Assembly: GCF_003070865.1 (NCBI RefSeq)
Contig: NZ_CP026948.1
Span: 62,001 to 126,000, forward strand
DNA length: 64,000 bases
Direction: 5' to 3'
Source: Corynebacterium liangguodongii
Lineage (GTDB): Bacteria > Actinomycetota > Actinomycetes > Mycobacteriales > Mycobacteriaceae
How positions within the stretch are numbered: the stretch's first letter is position 1; each line of letters begins with the position of its first letter. Position numbers and translations under genes: made by a program. Below the pieces are notes generated by a model, which saw nothing but the letters and a program-made list of their open reading frames with translations, was not told the origin of the DNA and did not search any database. Positions 34,993-42,808 of this stretch are shown one piece after another.

Positions 34993-35565
34993 ATGACTAA
35001 GACCTGCGTTTACAGACGCCAAAAGCAGCTAGCCGGGGCCGTATGTCTCACCGTTTTTGCGATTACAGTGCTGCCATCCTGCGGCAACCTTGTATACACG
35101 GACATTGAGGGGAAAACAGGGGTAGCCCTAAATGCAAGTAGCGAAATCGAAATCTATGTTCAGCCTTGCGGCACGAGGATAGACCAAATCACCATATCCG
35201 GGGAGTTGAAACAACCAACCAATGAACCCAACGATACCTCAGCTCCGTCCACAGGGGGTAATCCTGATTTTGGGAAGCTGAAAGCCGATGTTCCCCAACA
35301 GGACCTGTTTGCTGTCAACCTCAGTAGTCCCACCGCCCCATGGAAAATCGAATCGCCGATCAACCTGCCGGCAGATGAATCCGCGTGGCTTCTCATTAGT
35401 GCATTCTCGTCTAGTCAAGATAAAGAGACCGCGGGGGTAGCAGTGCAAAAAGAGTCGCTCCTCCAACTTCAGCCTGGTGAAATTCTCATCGGCAAAAGTA
35501 CAGTTATAGGAGGGTCTGGGACCAGCATTGTCACACAGGAAGAGTTCAGCCAATGTGCTGACTAG
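34993..35565 (+). CDS. Lipoprotein of unknown function next to the PLA2 cassette
   Basis: 190 residues. An N-terminal signal with lipobox VLPSC (about Cys31) predicts anchoring on the outer face of the membrane. The mature part is rich in Ser, Thr and Pro with two further cysteines (QPCGTR, SQCAD), one at the very C-terminus. GAGGAAAAG stands directly before the ATG, nine bases after the PLA2 stop, so both are co-translated. A surface lipoprotein beside a phospholipase cassette is a plausible immunity protein; no homologue is recognised. Confidence 0.6.
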   Translation: MTKTCVYRRQKQLAGAVCLTVFAITVLPSCGNLVYTDIEGKTGVALNASSEIEIYVQPCGTRIDQITISGELKQPTNEPNDTSAPSTGGNPDFGKLKADVPQQDLFAVNLSSPTAPWKIESPINLPADESAWLLISAFSSSQDKETAGVAVQKESLLQLQPGEILIGKSTVIGGSGTSIVTQEEFSQCAD

Positions 35566-35582
35566 ATCTGGTTAAAATCGCC

Positions 35583-35603
35583 CCTCTGAGAGAGGAAATT
35601 TTT
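35583..35603 (+). terminator. Weak terminator candidate after the lipoprotein gene
   Basis: The short hairpin CCTCT-GAG-AGAGG is followed by AAATTTTT, 17 bases past the lipoprotein stop. The stem is only five base pairs, so efficiency would be low. Confidence 0.35.
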
Positions 35604-35635
35604 CGGGAGCCACAGACTGTAAAAGAATAGGGAAT

Positions 35636-35748
35636 CTACCCGACCCCACTAGCAAGGTACTTGTACAAGGTAGTCCACCCGATCCCGAGTCGGTGGGGCC
35701 ACCTCCGACTGAGGTACACCATCAGCTACCCACTGCCTAGGACTTGAC
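35636..35748 (-). pseudogene. C-terminal remnant of a serine recombinase (resolvase/invertase)
   Basis: Read on the minus strand, RQWVADGVPQSEVA followed, after one extra base, by HRLGIGWTTLYKYLASGVG and a stop matches the helix-turn-helix end of Hin/Tn3-type resolvases. The catalytic domain is missing and the frame is broken. It marks the downstream border of the LGFP island and hints that the island came with a mobile element. Confidence 0.65.
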
Positions 35749-35858
35749 CCGGCGGCAAACCAGGCTGTGGTGCGCTGCGCGTGGACGTCGACAAGCATTA
35801 ATGCCCCTGACGCCGCCTACTCGAGCGAACGTTCTCTTGCATGTGAGGGGGTTTAAGT

Positions 35859-36165
35859 TCATAGCGAACGCTTCACCACGGCCGGTACGCCCGCCACGAG
35901 GGAGTTCGCGGGCACATCGGCTGTGACCACGGACCCCGCCGCGATCACGCAATTGTCGCCGATAGTCACCCTCGGCATCACCATCGCACCGGCGCCGAAC
36001 CAGCAGTTATCGCCGATCGTGATCGGGTGGGCGATCTCCCAACCTGCGGCGCGCTTGGCGTGGTCGTCCACGGGGTGGCCCACGGTGATCAGTTGACACG
36101 CGGGTCCGAAAAGCGTTCCAGCCCCGATGGTCACCGGCGCGAGAAGATCGCGAGCGCCGATGCCG
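35859..36165 (-). pseudogene. Truncated maltose O-acetyltransferase-like gene
   Basis: About 100 C-terminal residues of a left-handed beta-helix acetyltransferase: APVTIGAGTLFGPACQL, the HPVDDHAKRA loop, HPITIGDNCWFGAGAMV and the closing VVTADVPANSLVAGVPAVV. The first half, with the usual N-terminal helices and catalytic His, is absent. The upstream sequence instead encodes the end of a small membrane protein in another frame. It is likely a deletion product rather than an active enzyme. Confidence 0.75.
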
Positions 36166-36274
36166 CAAGCACCACCAGCGGGGCAGCCCACGTGCCCTCG
36201 GAGAGGAAGTACGCCGCAACCACCACGGCGACCACGACAGCGGCGACGACGGCCACGTTGAAATCTCTGGTCAT
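36131..36274 (-). CDS. Small membrane protein (47 residues)
   Basis: MTRDFNVAVVAAVVVAVV begins a 47-residue protein with two hydrophobic spans separated by FLSEGTWAAP and ending FSRR. TAGCGT lies seven bases before the ATG and would give a leaderless transcript, as in many neighbouring genes. It overlaps the truncated acetyltransferase in another frame. No family recognised. The clear promoter spacing supports it as real despite its size. Confidence 0.5.
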   Translation of the reverse strand: MTRDFNVAVVAAVVVAVVVAAYFLSEGTWAAPLVVLAASALAIFSRR

Positions 36275-36309
36275 GCGGCTCACGCTACCAGCAGCGGTAG
36301 GTTGAGGGC

Positions 36310-36957
36310 ATGCTTATCGACGCCTCCGCCCTGCCCCGGCCCCCTAAGCGCATCATGCCCGGTGTCGTGCACCTGCCGAACTTCCTGCAGCTCGAGCAGC
36401 AGGCGGAGTTGGTTGTGCAGGCGCGCGAGATCGCGCGCAGCGTCGCCGGTACCCCGGTGGCGATGCGCCGCCCGATGGTTGGAAAGGGCCAGATGAAGGC
36501 CTACCTGCTCTCCTTGGGGTGGTTCTGGGCGACGAACCCCTACCGGCTGGTCCGGCAGGTCGACGGCTACGCCGTACCGCCGGTCCCGGACAACTTCCAG
36601 GGCATCGCCGATCGCGTTCTCGCCGCCGCCCGCGAGGTCGACGAAGCGGTGGGGCAGTCGATCCGCGTGGAGACGGCTCTGGTGAACTTCTACCCGCCGG
36701 GCGCCGGCATGGGCGAGCACGTCGACGGCCAAGAAGAGGCCGAAAACCCGGTGGTGAGCCTGTCCATCGGCGACGATATCCTGTTTCGGATCGAGGGCCG
36801 CGAGGTGCTGCTCATGTCTGGCGACGCGCTGGTCTTCGGCGGACCCGCGCGCCGGGCCCGCCACGGGGTGGCAGGCGCCAGGGCCGGCACGGGACCGGCG
36901 GGCACGGGCCTGGCAGAGGGCAGGATCAACATCACGATGCGCCAGGTGCACAGATAA
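36310..36957 (+). CDS. alkB: AlkB-type alpha-ketoglutarate-dependent DNA repair dioxygenase
   Basis: 215 residues of the Fe(II)/2-oxoglutarate oxygenase superfamily. The metal triad is HVD (GEHVDG) and the distal His in RARHGV, and the 2-oxoglutarate-binding arginines lie in GRINITMRQV. The substrate-lid segment NFYPPGAGMGEH is typical of AlkB. It reverses alkylation damage on DNA or RNA bases. TAGGTT (36296-36301) eight bases before the ATG suggests a leaderless message. It is followed by an SDR gene. Confidence 0.92.
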   Translation: MLIDASALPRPPKRIMPGVVHLPNFLQLEQQAELVVQAREIARSVAGTPVAMRRPMVGKGQMKAYLLSLGWFWATNPYRLVRQVDGYAVPPVPDNFQGIADRVLAAAREVDEAVGQSIRVETALVNFYPPGAGMGEHVDGQEEAENPVVSLSIGDDILFRIEGREVLLMSGDALVFGGPARRARHGVAGARAGTGPAGTGLAEGRINITMRQVHR

Positions 36958-36968
36958 GGTGAGAGAGT

Positions 36969-37673
36969 ATGGAACGCATTGCGGTAGTCACGGGCGGATC
37001 GGCAGGCATTGGTGAGGCGAGTGCTCGGGCACTGGCGGCGGACGGGTGGACCGTCTACGTTGCCGCGCGGCGCTACGAGCTCTGCCAGCGCATCGCCGAG
37101 GAGATCGGGGGTGTGGCGGTTGAGTTGGACGTGACTGATCAGGGCAGCGTCGATAAGCTGGCGGCGAAGCTGGAGCGCGTTGACCTGCTGGTCAACAACG
37201 CGGGCGGCGCGAAGGGGGTCGACTACCTGCGCGACGCCGACGAAGAGCGCTGGCGCTGGATGTACGAAACCAACGTCTACGGCACCGCCCGCGTGATCAA
37301 GGCGCTCTACCCGGCGCTGCTTGAGGCCAGCGGACTGATCATCAACATCGGCTCGGTTGCCGGCACCGACGCCTACCCCGGCGGCTCCGGCTACAACGCG
37401 GCGAAGTACGGGCTGCGCGGGCTCACCCGGGCACTGCGCCGCGAGGAGGCGAGCAACCTCATCCGCGTCACCGAAATCGACCCGGGCCGGGTGGAGACGG
37501 ACTTCGCTGTCAACCGCCTCGGAAACGAGGAGGAAGCAAGGGCCGTCTACGAGGGCAAGCTCAACCTCACGGCCGAGGACATCGCGGAGACGGTGCGCTG
37601 GGTCGCCAGTATGCCGGCGCACGTCAACATTGACACGCTCAGCATCATGCCGCTGGACCAGGCGGAACGCTAG
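36969..37673 (+). CDS. Short-chain dehydrogenase/reductase (YdfG-like)
   Basis: 234-residue classical SDR. The cofactor motif TGGSAGIG is at residues 9-16, followed by NNAG, catalytic Ser in IGSVAG and YNAAK (YxxxK). The overall sequence and the PGRVETDF segment resemble YdfG-type NADP-dependent 3-hydroxy-acid/serine dehydrogenases. The start codon lies 11 bases after the alkB stop, and it is directly followed by the LysE gene without a gap, so these form an operon. The substrate is undetermined. Confidence 0.88.
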   Translation: MERIAVVTGGSAGIGEASARALAADGWTVYVAARRYELCQRIAEEIGGVAVELDVTDQGSVDKLAAKLERVDLLVNNAGGAKGVDYLRDADEERWRWMYETNVYGTARVIKALYPALLEASGLIINIGSVAGTDAYPGGSGYNAAKYGLRGLTRALRREEASNLIRVTEIDPGRVETDFAVNRLGNEEEARAVYEGKLNLTAEDIAETVRWVASMPAHVNIDTLSIMPLDQAER

Positions 37674-38276
37674 GTGCTTCCGCTCATAGGGGCGTGGATC
37701 GCGGGCATCGTCAGCCCCGGCCCCGACCTGTTCCAGATCATCCGTATGGGCACGAAGTCCCGGGCCGCGGGCGTGGCCTGCGCCCTGGGCATCATGGTGG
37801 GCAACACGGTCTGGATCGTCGCCTCCCTGGTGGGGCTCAGCGCGCTCATGCAGGCCCGGCCGGAGATCCTCGCCGCGCTCCAGATCATTGGTGGGGCCTA
37901 CCTGCTGTGGATGGGCATCGGCGCGATCCGCAGCACGGGCGGGGCGGCACCGCGCGCCACGGCGGACGCGACCGTGGCGCGGGCGCTGCGCGCAGGCATC
38001 CTCACCAACCTCTCTAACCCCAAGGCGGTGCTGTTCTTCGGCGCGATCTTCGCCCAGTTCGTCCGCCCCGACATGGGTAGCGCGGCGATGCTCGCCATCG
38101 CGGTGACACTCATCGCCATCGGGCTGGCCTGGTTTATCGGCTTCGCGCTCGCGGTGCGGCAGCTCGCCGCCCCCATCGAGCGCTACGGCTTCGTTATCGA
38201 CCGCGTCACCGGCGCCATCTTCGTCGCCATCGCCCTGTGGATGCTTCTCGAAGGGCTTTGCGCCGTCGCCCGCTAA
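37674..38276 (+). CDS. LysE-family amino-acid exporter
   Basis: 200 residues, six membrane spans, RhtB/LysE superfamily. The N-terminal signature SPGPDLFQIIRMGTKSRAAG and the second repeat LTNLSNPKAVLFFGAIF are diagnostic. It starts at GTG immediately after the SDR stop. It probably exports an amino acid or small metabolite, possibly one touched by the adjacent SDR, but this is not determined. Confidence 0.9.
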   Translation: MLPLIGAWIAGIVSPGPDLFQIIRMGTKSRAAGVACALGIMVGNTVWIVASLVGLSALMQARPEILAALQIIGGAYLLWMGIGAIRSTGGAAPRATADATVARALRAGILTNLSNPKAVLFFGAIFAQFVRPDMGSAAMLAIAVTLIAIGLAWFIGFALAVRQLAAPIERYGFVIDRVTGAIFVAIALWMLLEGLCAVAR

Positions 38277-38286
38277 GCTTGAGCGC

Positions 38287-38568
38287 GTGGATGTAGAGAT
38301 CAGCGGGGATTCGATCAAGCTCGGGCAGTTTCTCAAGGTAGCCAACGTCGCCGAGACCGGCGGGCACGCCAAGGAACTCATCTCGGGCGGCCAGGTCACG
38401 GTCAACGGCGAGGTGGTCACGGCCCGTGGGCACATGCTTGTCGACGCCGACGTGGTCACCGCCGCCGGCCAGAGCCTCACAGTAGTCACCGGTGCCGAGG
38501 GCGGCGACTACTTTGATGAGCGTACCGCGAACGACGACTTCGACCCGGAGAAGTGGAGGAACATGTAA
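38287..38568 (+). CDS. S4-domain RNA-binding protein
   Basis: 93 residues from GTG. It consists almost entirely of an S4 domain (IKLGQFLKVANVAETGGHAK, then GGQVTVNGEVVTARG), of the YbcJ/RqcP-like small class associated with ribosomal RNA. The C-terminal tail is acidic. It starts ten bases after the LysE stop and its TAA touches the ATG of the VOC gene, so translation is coupled. Confidence 0.85.
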   Translation: MDVEISGDSIKLGQFLKVANVAETGGHAKELISGGQVTVNGEVVTARGHMLVDADVVTAAGQSLTVVTGAEGGDYFDERTANDDFDPEKWRNM

Positions 38569-39357
38569 ATGCCCGCCTTCGAAGCGCTGCCGGGGATGCC
38601 GTATTGGCAGGATCTCGCGACCGTTGACACCACCAAGTCCGCCTACTTCTACTCCAAGTTGCTCGGCTGGGAGGTCGAGGGCGACCTCTACCGGATGGCG
38701 CGCACGCAGGGATTGCCGGTGGCAGGGTTCATCGGCGGGCTCGACGACCCGACGATGAGCGATGCCTGGGTGACCTACTTTTTCACGCGCGATGTGGAGG
38801 GGGTGAAAAGGGGCGTCGTCACGCGCGGCGGTGAGGTGCTGGCTACCGCCGAGGTGTCGCTGGGAACGATGGTGCTGTGCGCAGACCCGGCCGGCGCCAT
38901 CTTTGGCGTGATCGAACCGGCGGGGGAGGACCAGTTCGTTGCGGCCGGGGAGCCGGGCACTCCCGTCTGGCACGAGTACGTCGCGCTCGATCGCGCCCGT
39001 GAATGCATCGACTTCTACGCCGAGCTGTTCGACTGGGAGGTGACGCACTCGCAGGGCTACTACCTGGCCACCGCCGAGGGCGCACCCTTCCTCGGGCTGC
39101 GGGACGATTCGGGGAACGCGGACGTCGCAGCACTCGCCGGGTTCTGGGAGACCTATTTCGGCGTGGAGGACGTCGCGCGTGCGGCGCGTCGCGCGCAAGA
39201 GCTCGGTGGCGAGGTCGTACACGGCCCCGAAGACTCGCCCTTTGGACCCCTCGTCCTCGTGGCCGATCCGACCGGGGCGACCGTGACGCTCTGCGAGGTA
39301 GAAGCTCCTGCGCCTGAGGAGCTGCTCAGCGAGTCCGACTCCGTGCTGGGCCTGTGA
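38569..39357 (+). CDS. Two-domain VOC (glyoxalase/bleomycin-resistance fold) protein
   Basis: 262 residues with two VOC modules, residues about 8-120 (FYSKLLGWEV, then AGAIFGVIEP) and 130-250 (DFYAELFDWEVTH, then DPTGATVTLCEV). This resembles the mycobacterial antigen Cfp30B type, whose role is unclear and may be an intracellular lyase or binding protein. Its stop overlaps the next gene by a GTGA. Confidence 0.85.
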   Translation: MPAFEALPGMPYWQDLATVDTTKSAYFYSKLLGWEVEGDLYRMARTQGLPVAGFIGGLDDPTMSDAWVTYFFTRDVEGVKRGVVTRGGEVLATAEVSLGTMVLCADPAGAIFGVIEPAGEDQFVAAGEPGTPVWHEYVALDRARECIDFYAELFDWEVTHSQGYYLATAEGAPFLGLRDDSGNADVAALAGFWETYFGVEDVARAARRAQELGGEVVHGPEDSPFGPLVLVADPTGATVTLCEVEAPAPEELLSESDSVLGL

Positions 39358-40148
39358 GAACATTCGCTGCCCTAGCGGCGACGGCGGTGCTCGCCGCCGC
39401 GCTCGCATCGACGGTCGCCCCCGCGGGAGCCTACGAGGTCGCTCGCGACTTCGACAGCGATCGCACCGCCCTCGCCGTCGTCCACCCGGACGGGCGCTGG
39501 TCCGGATCGGAGGACGCGCTCGAGCCGCGCCCCGCCCTTTCCCTGGCCAAGCTCTACCTCGGCTACTGGGTGTTATACAACGGCACCGAGGAGGACAAGG
39601 ACTTGGTCGAGGAGATGATCGCGCTCTCCCGCGACGACTACGCCCAGCGCCTCGACCGCAAGTACCCGCAGGCCATCGGCGAGATCGCGGACGACTTCGA
39701 CCTGCAAGACACCGCCCGCTACGGCGCGTGGGGGAGGACGGAGACCTCGGCCTACGATGTGGCGACCTTTATCGCCTCGATCCTGTGGGATCCGCGCGCC
39801 GAGCCGCTGCTCGACGGCATGCGCCAGATGCAGGAAAAGGCCCGTGACGGCTTCGATCAGCTCTTCGGCGCCGCCACCTTGGACCGCGTCGAGGGCATGA
39901 AGACGGGGTGGTCCGACGACCAGGAGTCTCAGACCGGCAGCGTCGCCTTCGGCGAAATTGGTGACGACGTCTGGGTCGTCGCCGCCCTGACCTGGGGAGA
40001 CGCCGAAGAGAACACGGCAGATGTGAAAAAGGGCGTCAACCAGGTCGACGACCTCGCGGCGCTGAAGCTGCGGCTGAGACGGGGCATAAGCGGCTGGCAG
40101 CCCGGAGACGGACTGCCGGTGAAGTTTACGCCGCTAGACCTCGGCTGA
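39354..40148 (+). CDS. Secreted serine hydrolase of the penicillin-binding/beta-lactamase fold
   Basis: 264 residues starting at GTG, overlapping the VOC gene stop. A signal peptide (cleavage near PAGA/YE) is followed by a SLAK motif (SxxK) near residue 62, a possible second motif around TSAYD and KTGW near residue 183 (KTG box). These are the landmarks of class-A-like D-Ala-D-Ala-recognising enzymes. The annotated type in corynebacteria is an uncharacterised exported hydrolase; peptidoglycan is a plausible substrate. The 3' end overlaps the convergent gene by 15 bases. Confidence 0.75.
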   Translation: MRTFAALAATAVLAAALASTVAPAGAYEVARDFDSDRTALAVVHPDGRWSGSEDALEPRPALSLAKLYLGYWVLYNGTEEDKDLVEEMIALSRDDYAQRLDRKYPQAIGEIADDFDLQDTARYGAWGRTETSAYDVATFIASILWDPRAEPLLDGMRQMQEKARDGFDQLFGAATLDRVEGMKTGWSDDQESQTGSVAFGEIGDDVWVVAALTWGDAEENTADVKKGVNQVDDLAALKLRLRRGISGWQPGDGLPVKFTPLDLG

Positions 40149-40898
40149 GAAGCGGCCTACATACGCCGCGACTTCGGTGATGCGCCGCCGCGCCTCCGCG
40201 GGGGTGGAGATCCCCTCAGCCGCGTAGTATTCGATGACGTCCGCGCCGGGCGCGCGCACCCCCGCCCCACGCGCGGCCTGCACGAGGGTGGGGCCGGTGA
40301 CCGACGGGCGGCTGGGAAACGACAGCACTGCGGCATCAGCGCTGGTCGCGGCGCCATCTCCGGCGAACCACGCCACCACCGCGGTGGCCCCGCGCGAGCG
40401 CGCGTAGGCGATGGCGGGCTCGATGAGCTCACGCGTGTCGACATCTATTGCCACCGCTCCGGACAGCGCCACTACCGCGGCGACCTCGGGCTGCCAAGAA
40501 AACTCCCGCGCCCGTGGCGTGGGCGGCCCGGCGGCGATAACCCACACCCCGGTTGTGCGATCAGCGGGTCGAATGCACGCCCCGTAGTCGCAGGTGCCCA
40601 CCTCCACGCCGGCGCTGAAAGCCACCCCCGGCATGGTGTGGTCGACCGCGGAGCCGAGCATAAGCATCGCCGCGTGCGTGAGCCGGTCGGGCATGAGGGC
40701 GAGGTAGCGGTCAAGCTCGTCCGCATCGGCGCCGTTCGGGCGCGGGTAGGTCGCCTCCATGTAGGAGCGGATCTGTTCGAACTGCAGGCTGTCCGGGAGG
40801 GTGCGGCGCACCCCACCGACGTTGAAGTTCGGGTCTTCTTGCTCGTTGAGCGGGTAGGAGTCGCCCTCGGCGCCCTGCTCGAGCGGCCCGACTACCAA
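40134..40898 (-). CDS. Hypothetical protein, possibly alpha/beta-hydrolase-like
   Basis: 254 residues from a TTG whose G lies within the Trp codon before the stop of the upstream M13 peptidase gene (overlap of seven bases). No signal peptide is seen. Segments GVWVIAAGPP and ATAVVAWFAGDG look like strands of an alpha/beta fold, but no catalytic GxSxG is present. A pair of cysteines (TCDYGACIRP) is notable. I do not recognise the family. Tight coupling suggests it works with, or is simply co-expressed with, the peptidase. Confidence 0.55.
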   Translation of the reverse strand: MVVGPLEQGAEGDSYPLNEQEDPNFNVGGVRRTLPDSLQFEQIRSYMEATYPRPNGADADELDRYLALMPDRLTHAAMLMLGSAVDHTMPGVAFSAGVEVGTCDYGACIRPADRTTGVWVIAAGPPTPRAREFSWQPEVAAVVALSGAVAIDVDTRELIEPAIAYARSRGATAVVAWFAGDGAATSADAAVLSFPSRPSVTGPTLVQAARGAGVRAPGADVIEYYAAEGISTPAEARRRITEVAAYVGRFSAEV

Positions 40899-42799
40899 AT
40901 CTGCACCCGGTCGGCGGGGGCGACCCACATCGCGGAGTCCTCGCGCACATCGAACGCGTCGTAGAACTCCGGGATGTTGCCCGCGATGACGTTGCAGCGG
41001 AACTCGTTAGGGGAGTGCGGGTCGATGGCAAGGAGCTGTGCGGCCATCTCCGGGCGCGTCTTGGAGCGCCACACCCTCGCCCACGCCAAAAACAGGCGCT
41101 GGAGGCCGGTGTAGGTTCCCTCGAGCTCGCCGAACGGCTGGGCGGGGCCGTCGCTCAGCCCGTTGTCATCGAGGTAGAGCTTGTAGGCCGCCACCGCGAT
41201 TCCCAGGCCGCCGAGGTCGCCGATGTTCTCACCGAGGGTGAACTCGCCCTTGACCCCGCTGACCCCCTCGGTGCCCTGCAGCACGGCGGGGACGAGGCCG
41301 TTGAACTGCTCAACGAGCTTCGAGGTGAGAGAATCGAAACGTTCGCGATCCTCCTCGGTCCACCACGAGTTGAGGTTGCCGTGGCCGTCGTAACGCGAGC
41401 CCTGATCGTCGAACCCGTGGCCGATCTCGTGGCCGATCACCGCCCCGATCGCGCCGAAGTTCTCCGCGGCGTCGGCCTCGGCGTCGAAAAACGGCGGCTG
41501 CAAGATCGCGGCGGGGAAGGTGATGTCGTTGACCACCGGGTTGTAGAAGGCGTTGACAGTCTGCGGGGTGGTCACCCACTCGCCGCGGTCGGCCGGGCGG
41601 CCCACCTTACCCAGCTGGTAGTCGTGCTCGAACGCAGCACCGCGGCGCACGTTGGCGATCAGGTCCTTGCCGGACTGGCTGAACTCCAGGCCGTCGAAGC
41701 TGCGCCACGAATCGGGGTAGCCGATCTTCGTGGCAAATTGCTCGAGCTTCTCCAGTGCGCGGGCGCGGGTGTCCTCGCCCATCCACTCGAGCCGGGAGAT
41801 GCGCTCACGGTAGGCGCGCAACAGGTAGCCCACAAGCGCGAGCATGTGCTCCTTCGACTCAGGCGGGAAGTGCTTCTCCACGTACCGGGCGCCGATCTCC
41901 TGGCCCACGAGGGACTCCGCGAGGCTGACCCCGCGCTTCCAGCGGTCGCGCTGCTCGGTCGCCCCGGCGAGCTTTACGCCGAAGAATTCGAAGTTCGCCG
42001 CCCCGATGTCTTCTGGGAGGAGCCCCGCGCGCGAGCGCAGGATGTTCCACGCGCCCCACAGTTGCCAGTCAGCCAGCGTCTCGGGACGCAGCATCTGGCC
42101 GAGCGCCTCAGTATAGGAGGGCATCATGTTCACCACCGGGCCCTCGCCCAGGCCCGAGCCGCGCAAAATCTCCTGCACCAGCGGAGGAAGCTCACCTAGC
42201 TCGACCGGGTTATAGGTCGCGATCGCGTCGCGGGACCGAACCACATCCCAGTGGCTCGCCGCGAGTTGGGTCTCGAGGTTGACCACGCGCTCCGCGGCCA
42301 CCTCGGCGGGCAGCCCGAGCAGGGGCGCGGAATCGAGGTAGCCCAGCATCCGAGCGACGTGGGCCTTGTACTCCGCCAGGGTCTGTGCATGCTGCTCCTC
42401 GCGGTAGTACGCCTCGTCCGGCAGCCCGAGGCCGCTTTGCACGACGTAGGCGATCGAGTCTTCGCCCTGGGAGTCTTTCTCCACCCAATAGGTCACGGGC
42501 GCGCCGACGCCGACGCGCTCGAGCTCACCGAAGCTGCGGGCCAGCTCCGTGATGTTGGATACCGCCAGCTTTTGCAGGTCCGGCTCGAGCGGGGCGAGGC
42601 CGGCCGCGTTGATCTCGGCGGTATCCATGAAGGACAAGTAGAGATCGCCGCCGCGCCCGACGCCGTCTTCCAACAGGTCGCGGACGTCCGCTTCGGACTT
42701 GTCCCGCAACGCGTAAAAGGCGCCGTCGATGCCGCGATCGGCCGGGATCTCGTGGGTGGCCACCCACTGTCCGTTCACTAGCTCAAAGAGGTCATTCAT
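40892..42799 (-). CDS. pepO: M13-family zinc endopeptidase (PepO/neprilysin-like)
   Basis: 635 residues. Zinc motif HEIGH (VIGHEIGHGFDDQG), NAFYNP substrate-binding segment, ENIGDLGG (third zinc ligand Glu) and a C-terminal PNEFRCNVIAGN. All are diagnostic for M13 peptidases. No signal peptide or membrane anchor is visible at the start (MNDLFELVNGQW), so it is likely cytosolic like other bacterial PepO proteins. It is transcribed with the cutinase/emb block upstream. Confidence 0.93.
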   Translation of the reverse strand: MNDLFELVNGQWVATHEIPADRGIDGAFYALRDKSEADVRDLLEDGVGRGGDLYLSFMDTAEINAAGLAPLEPDLQKLAVSNITELARSFGELERVGVGAPVTYWVEKDSQGEDSIAYVVQSGLGLPDEAYYREEQHAQTLAEYKAHVARMLGYLDSAPLLGLPAEVAAERVVNLETQLAASHWDVVRSRDAIATYNPVELGELPPLVQEILRGSGLGEGPVVNMMPSYTEALGQMLRPETLADWQLWGAWNILRSRAGLLPEDIGAANFEFFGVKLAGATEQRDRWKRGVSLAESLVGQEIGARYVEKHFPPESKEHMLALVGYLLRAYRERISRLEWMGEDTRARALEKLEQFATKIGYPDSWRSFDGLEFSQSGKDLIANVRRGAAFEHDYQLGKVGRPADRGEWVTTPQTVNAFYNPVVNDITFPAAILQPPFFDAEADAAENFGAIGAVIGHEIGHGFDDQGSRYDGHGNLNSWWTEEDRERFDSLTSKLVEQFNGLVPAVLQGTEGVSGVKGEFTLGENIGDLGGLGIAVAAYKLYLDDNGLSDGPAQPFGELEGTYTGLQRLFLAWARVWRSKTRPEMAAQLLAIDPHSPNEFRCNVIAGNIPEFYDAFDVREDSAMWVAPADRVQIW

Positions 42800-42808
42800 G
42801 CCACCACT

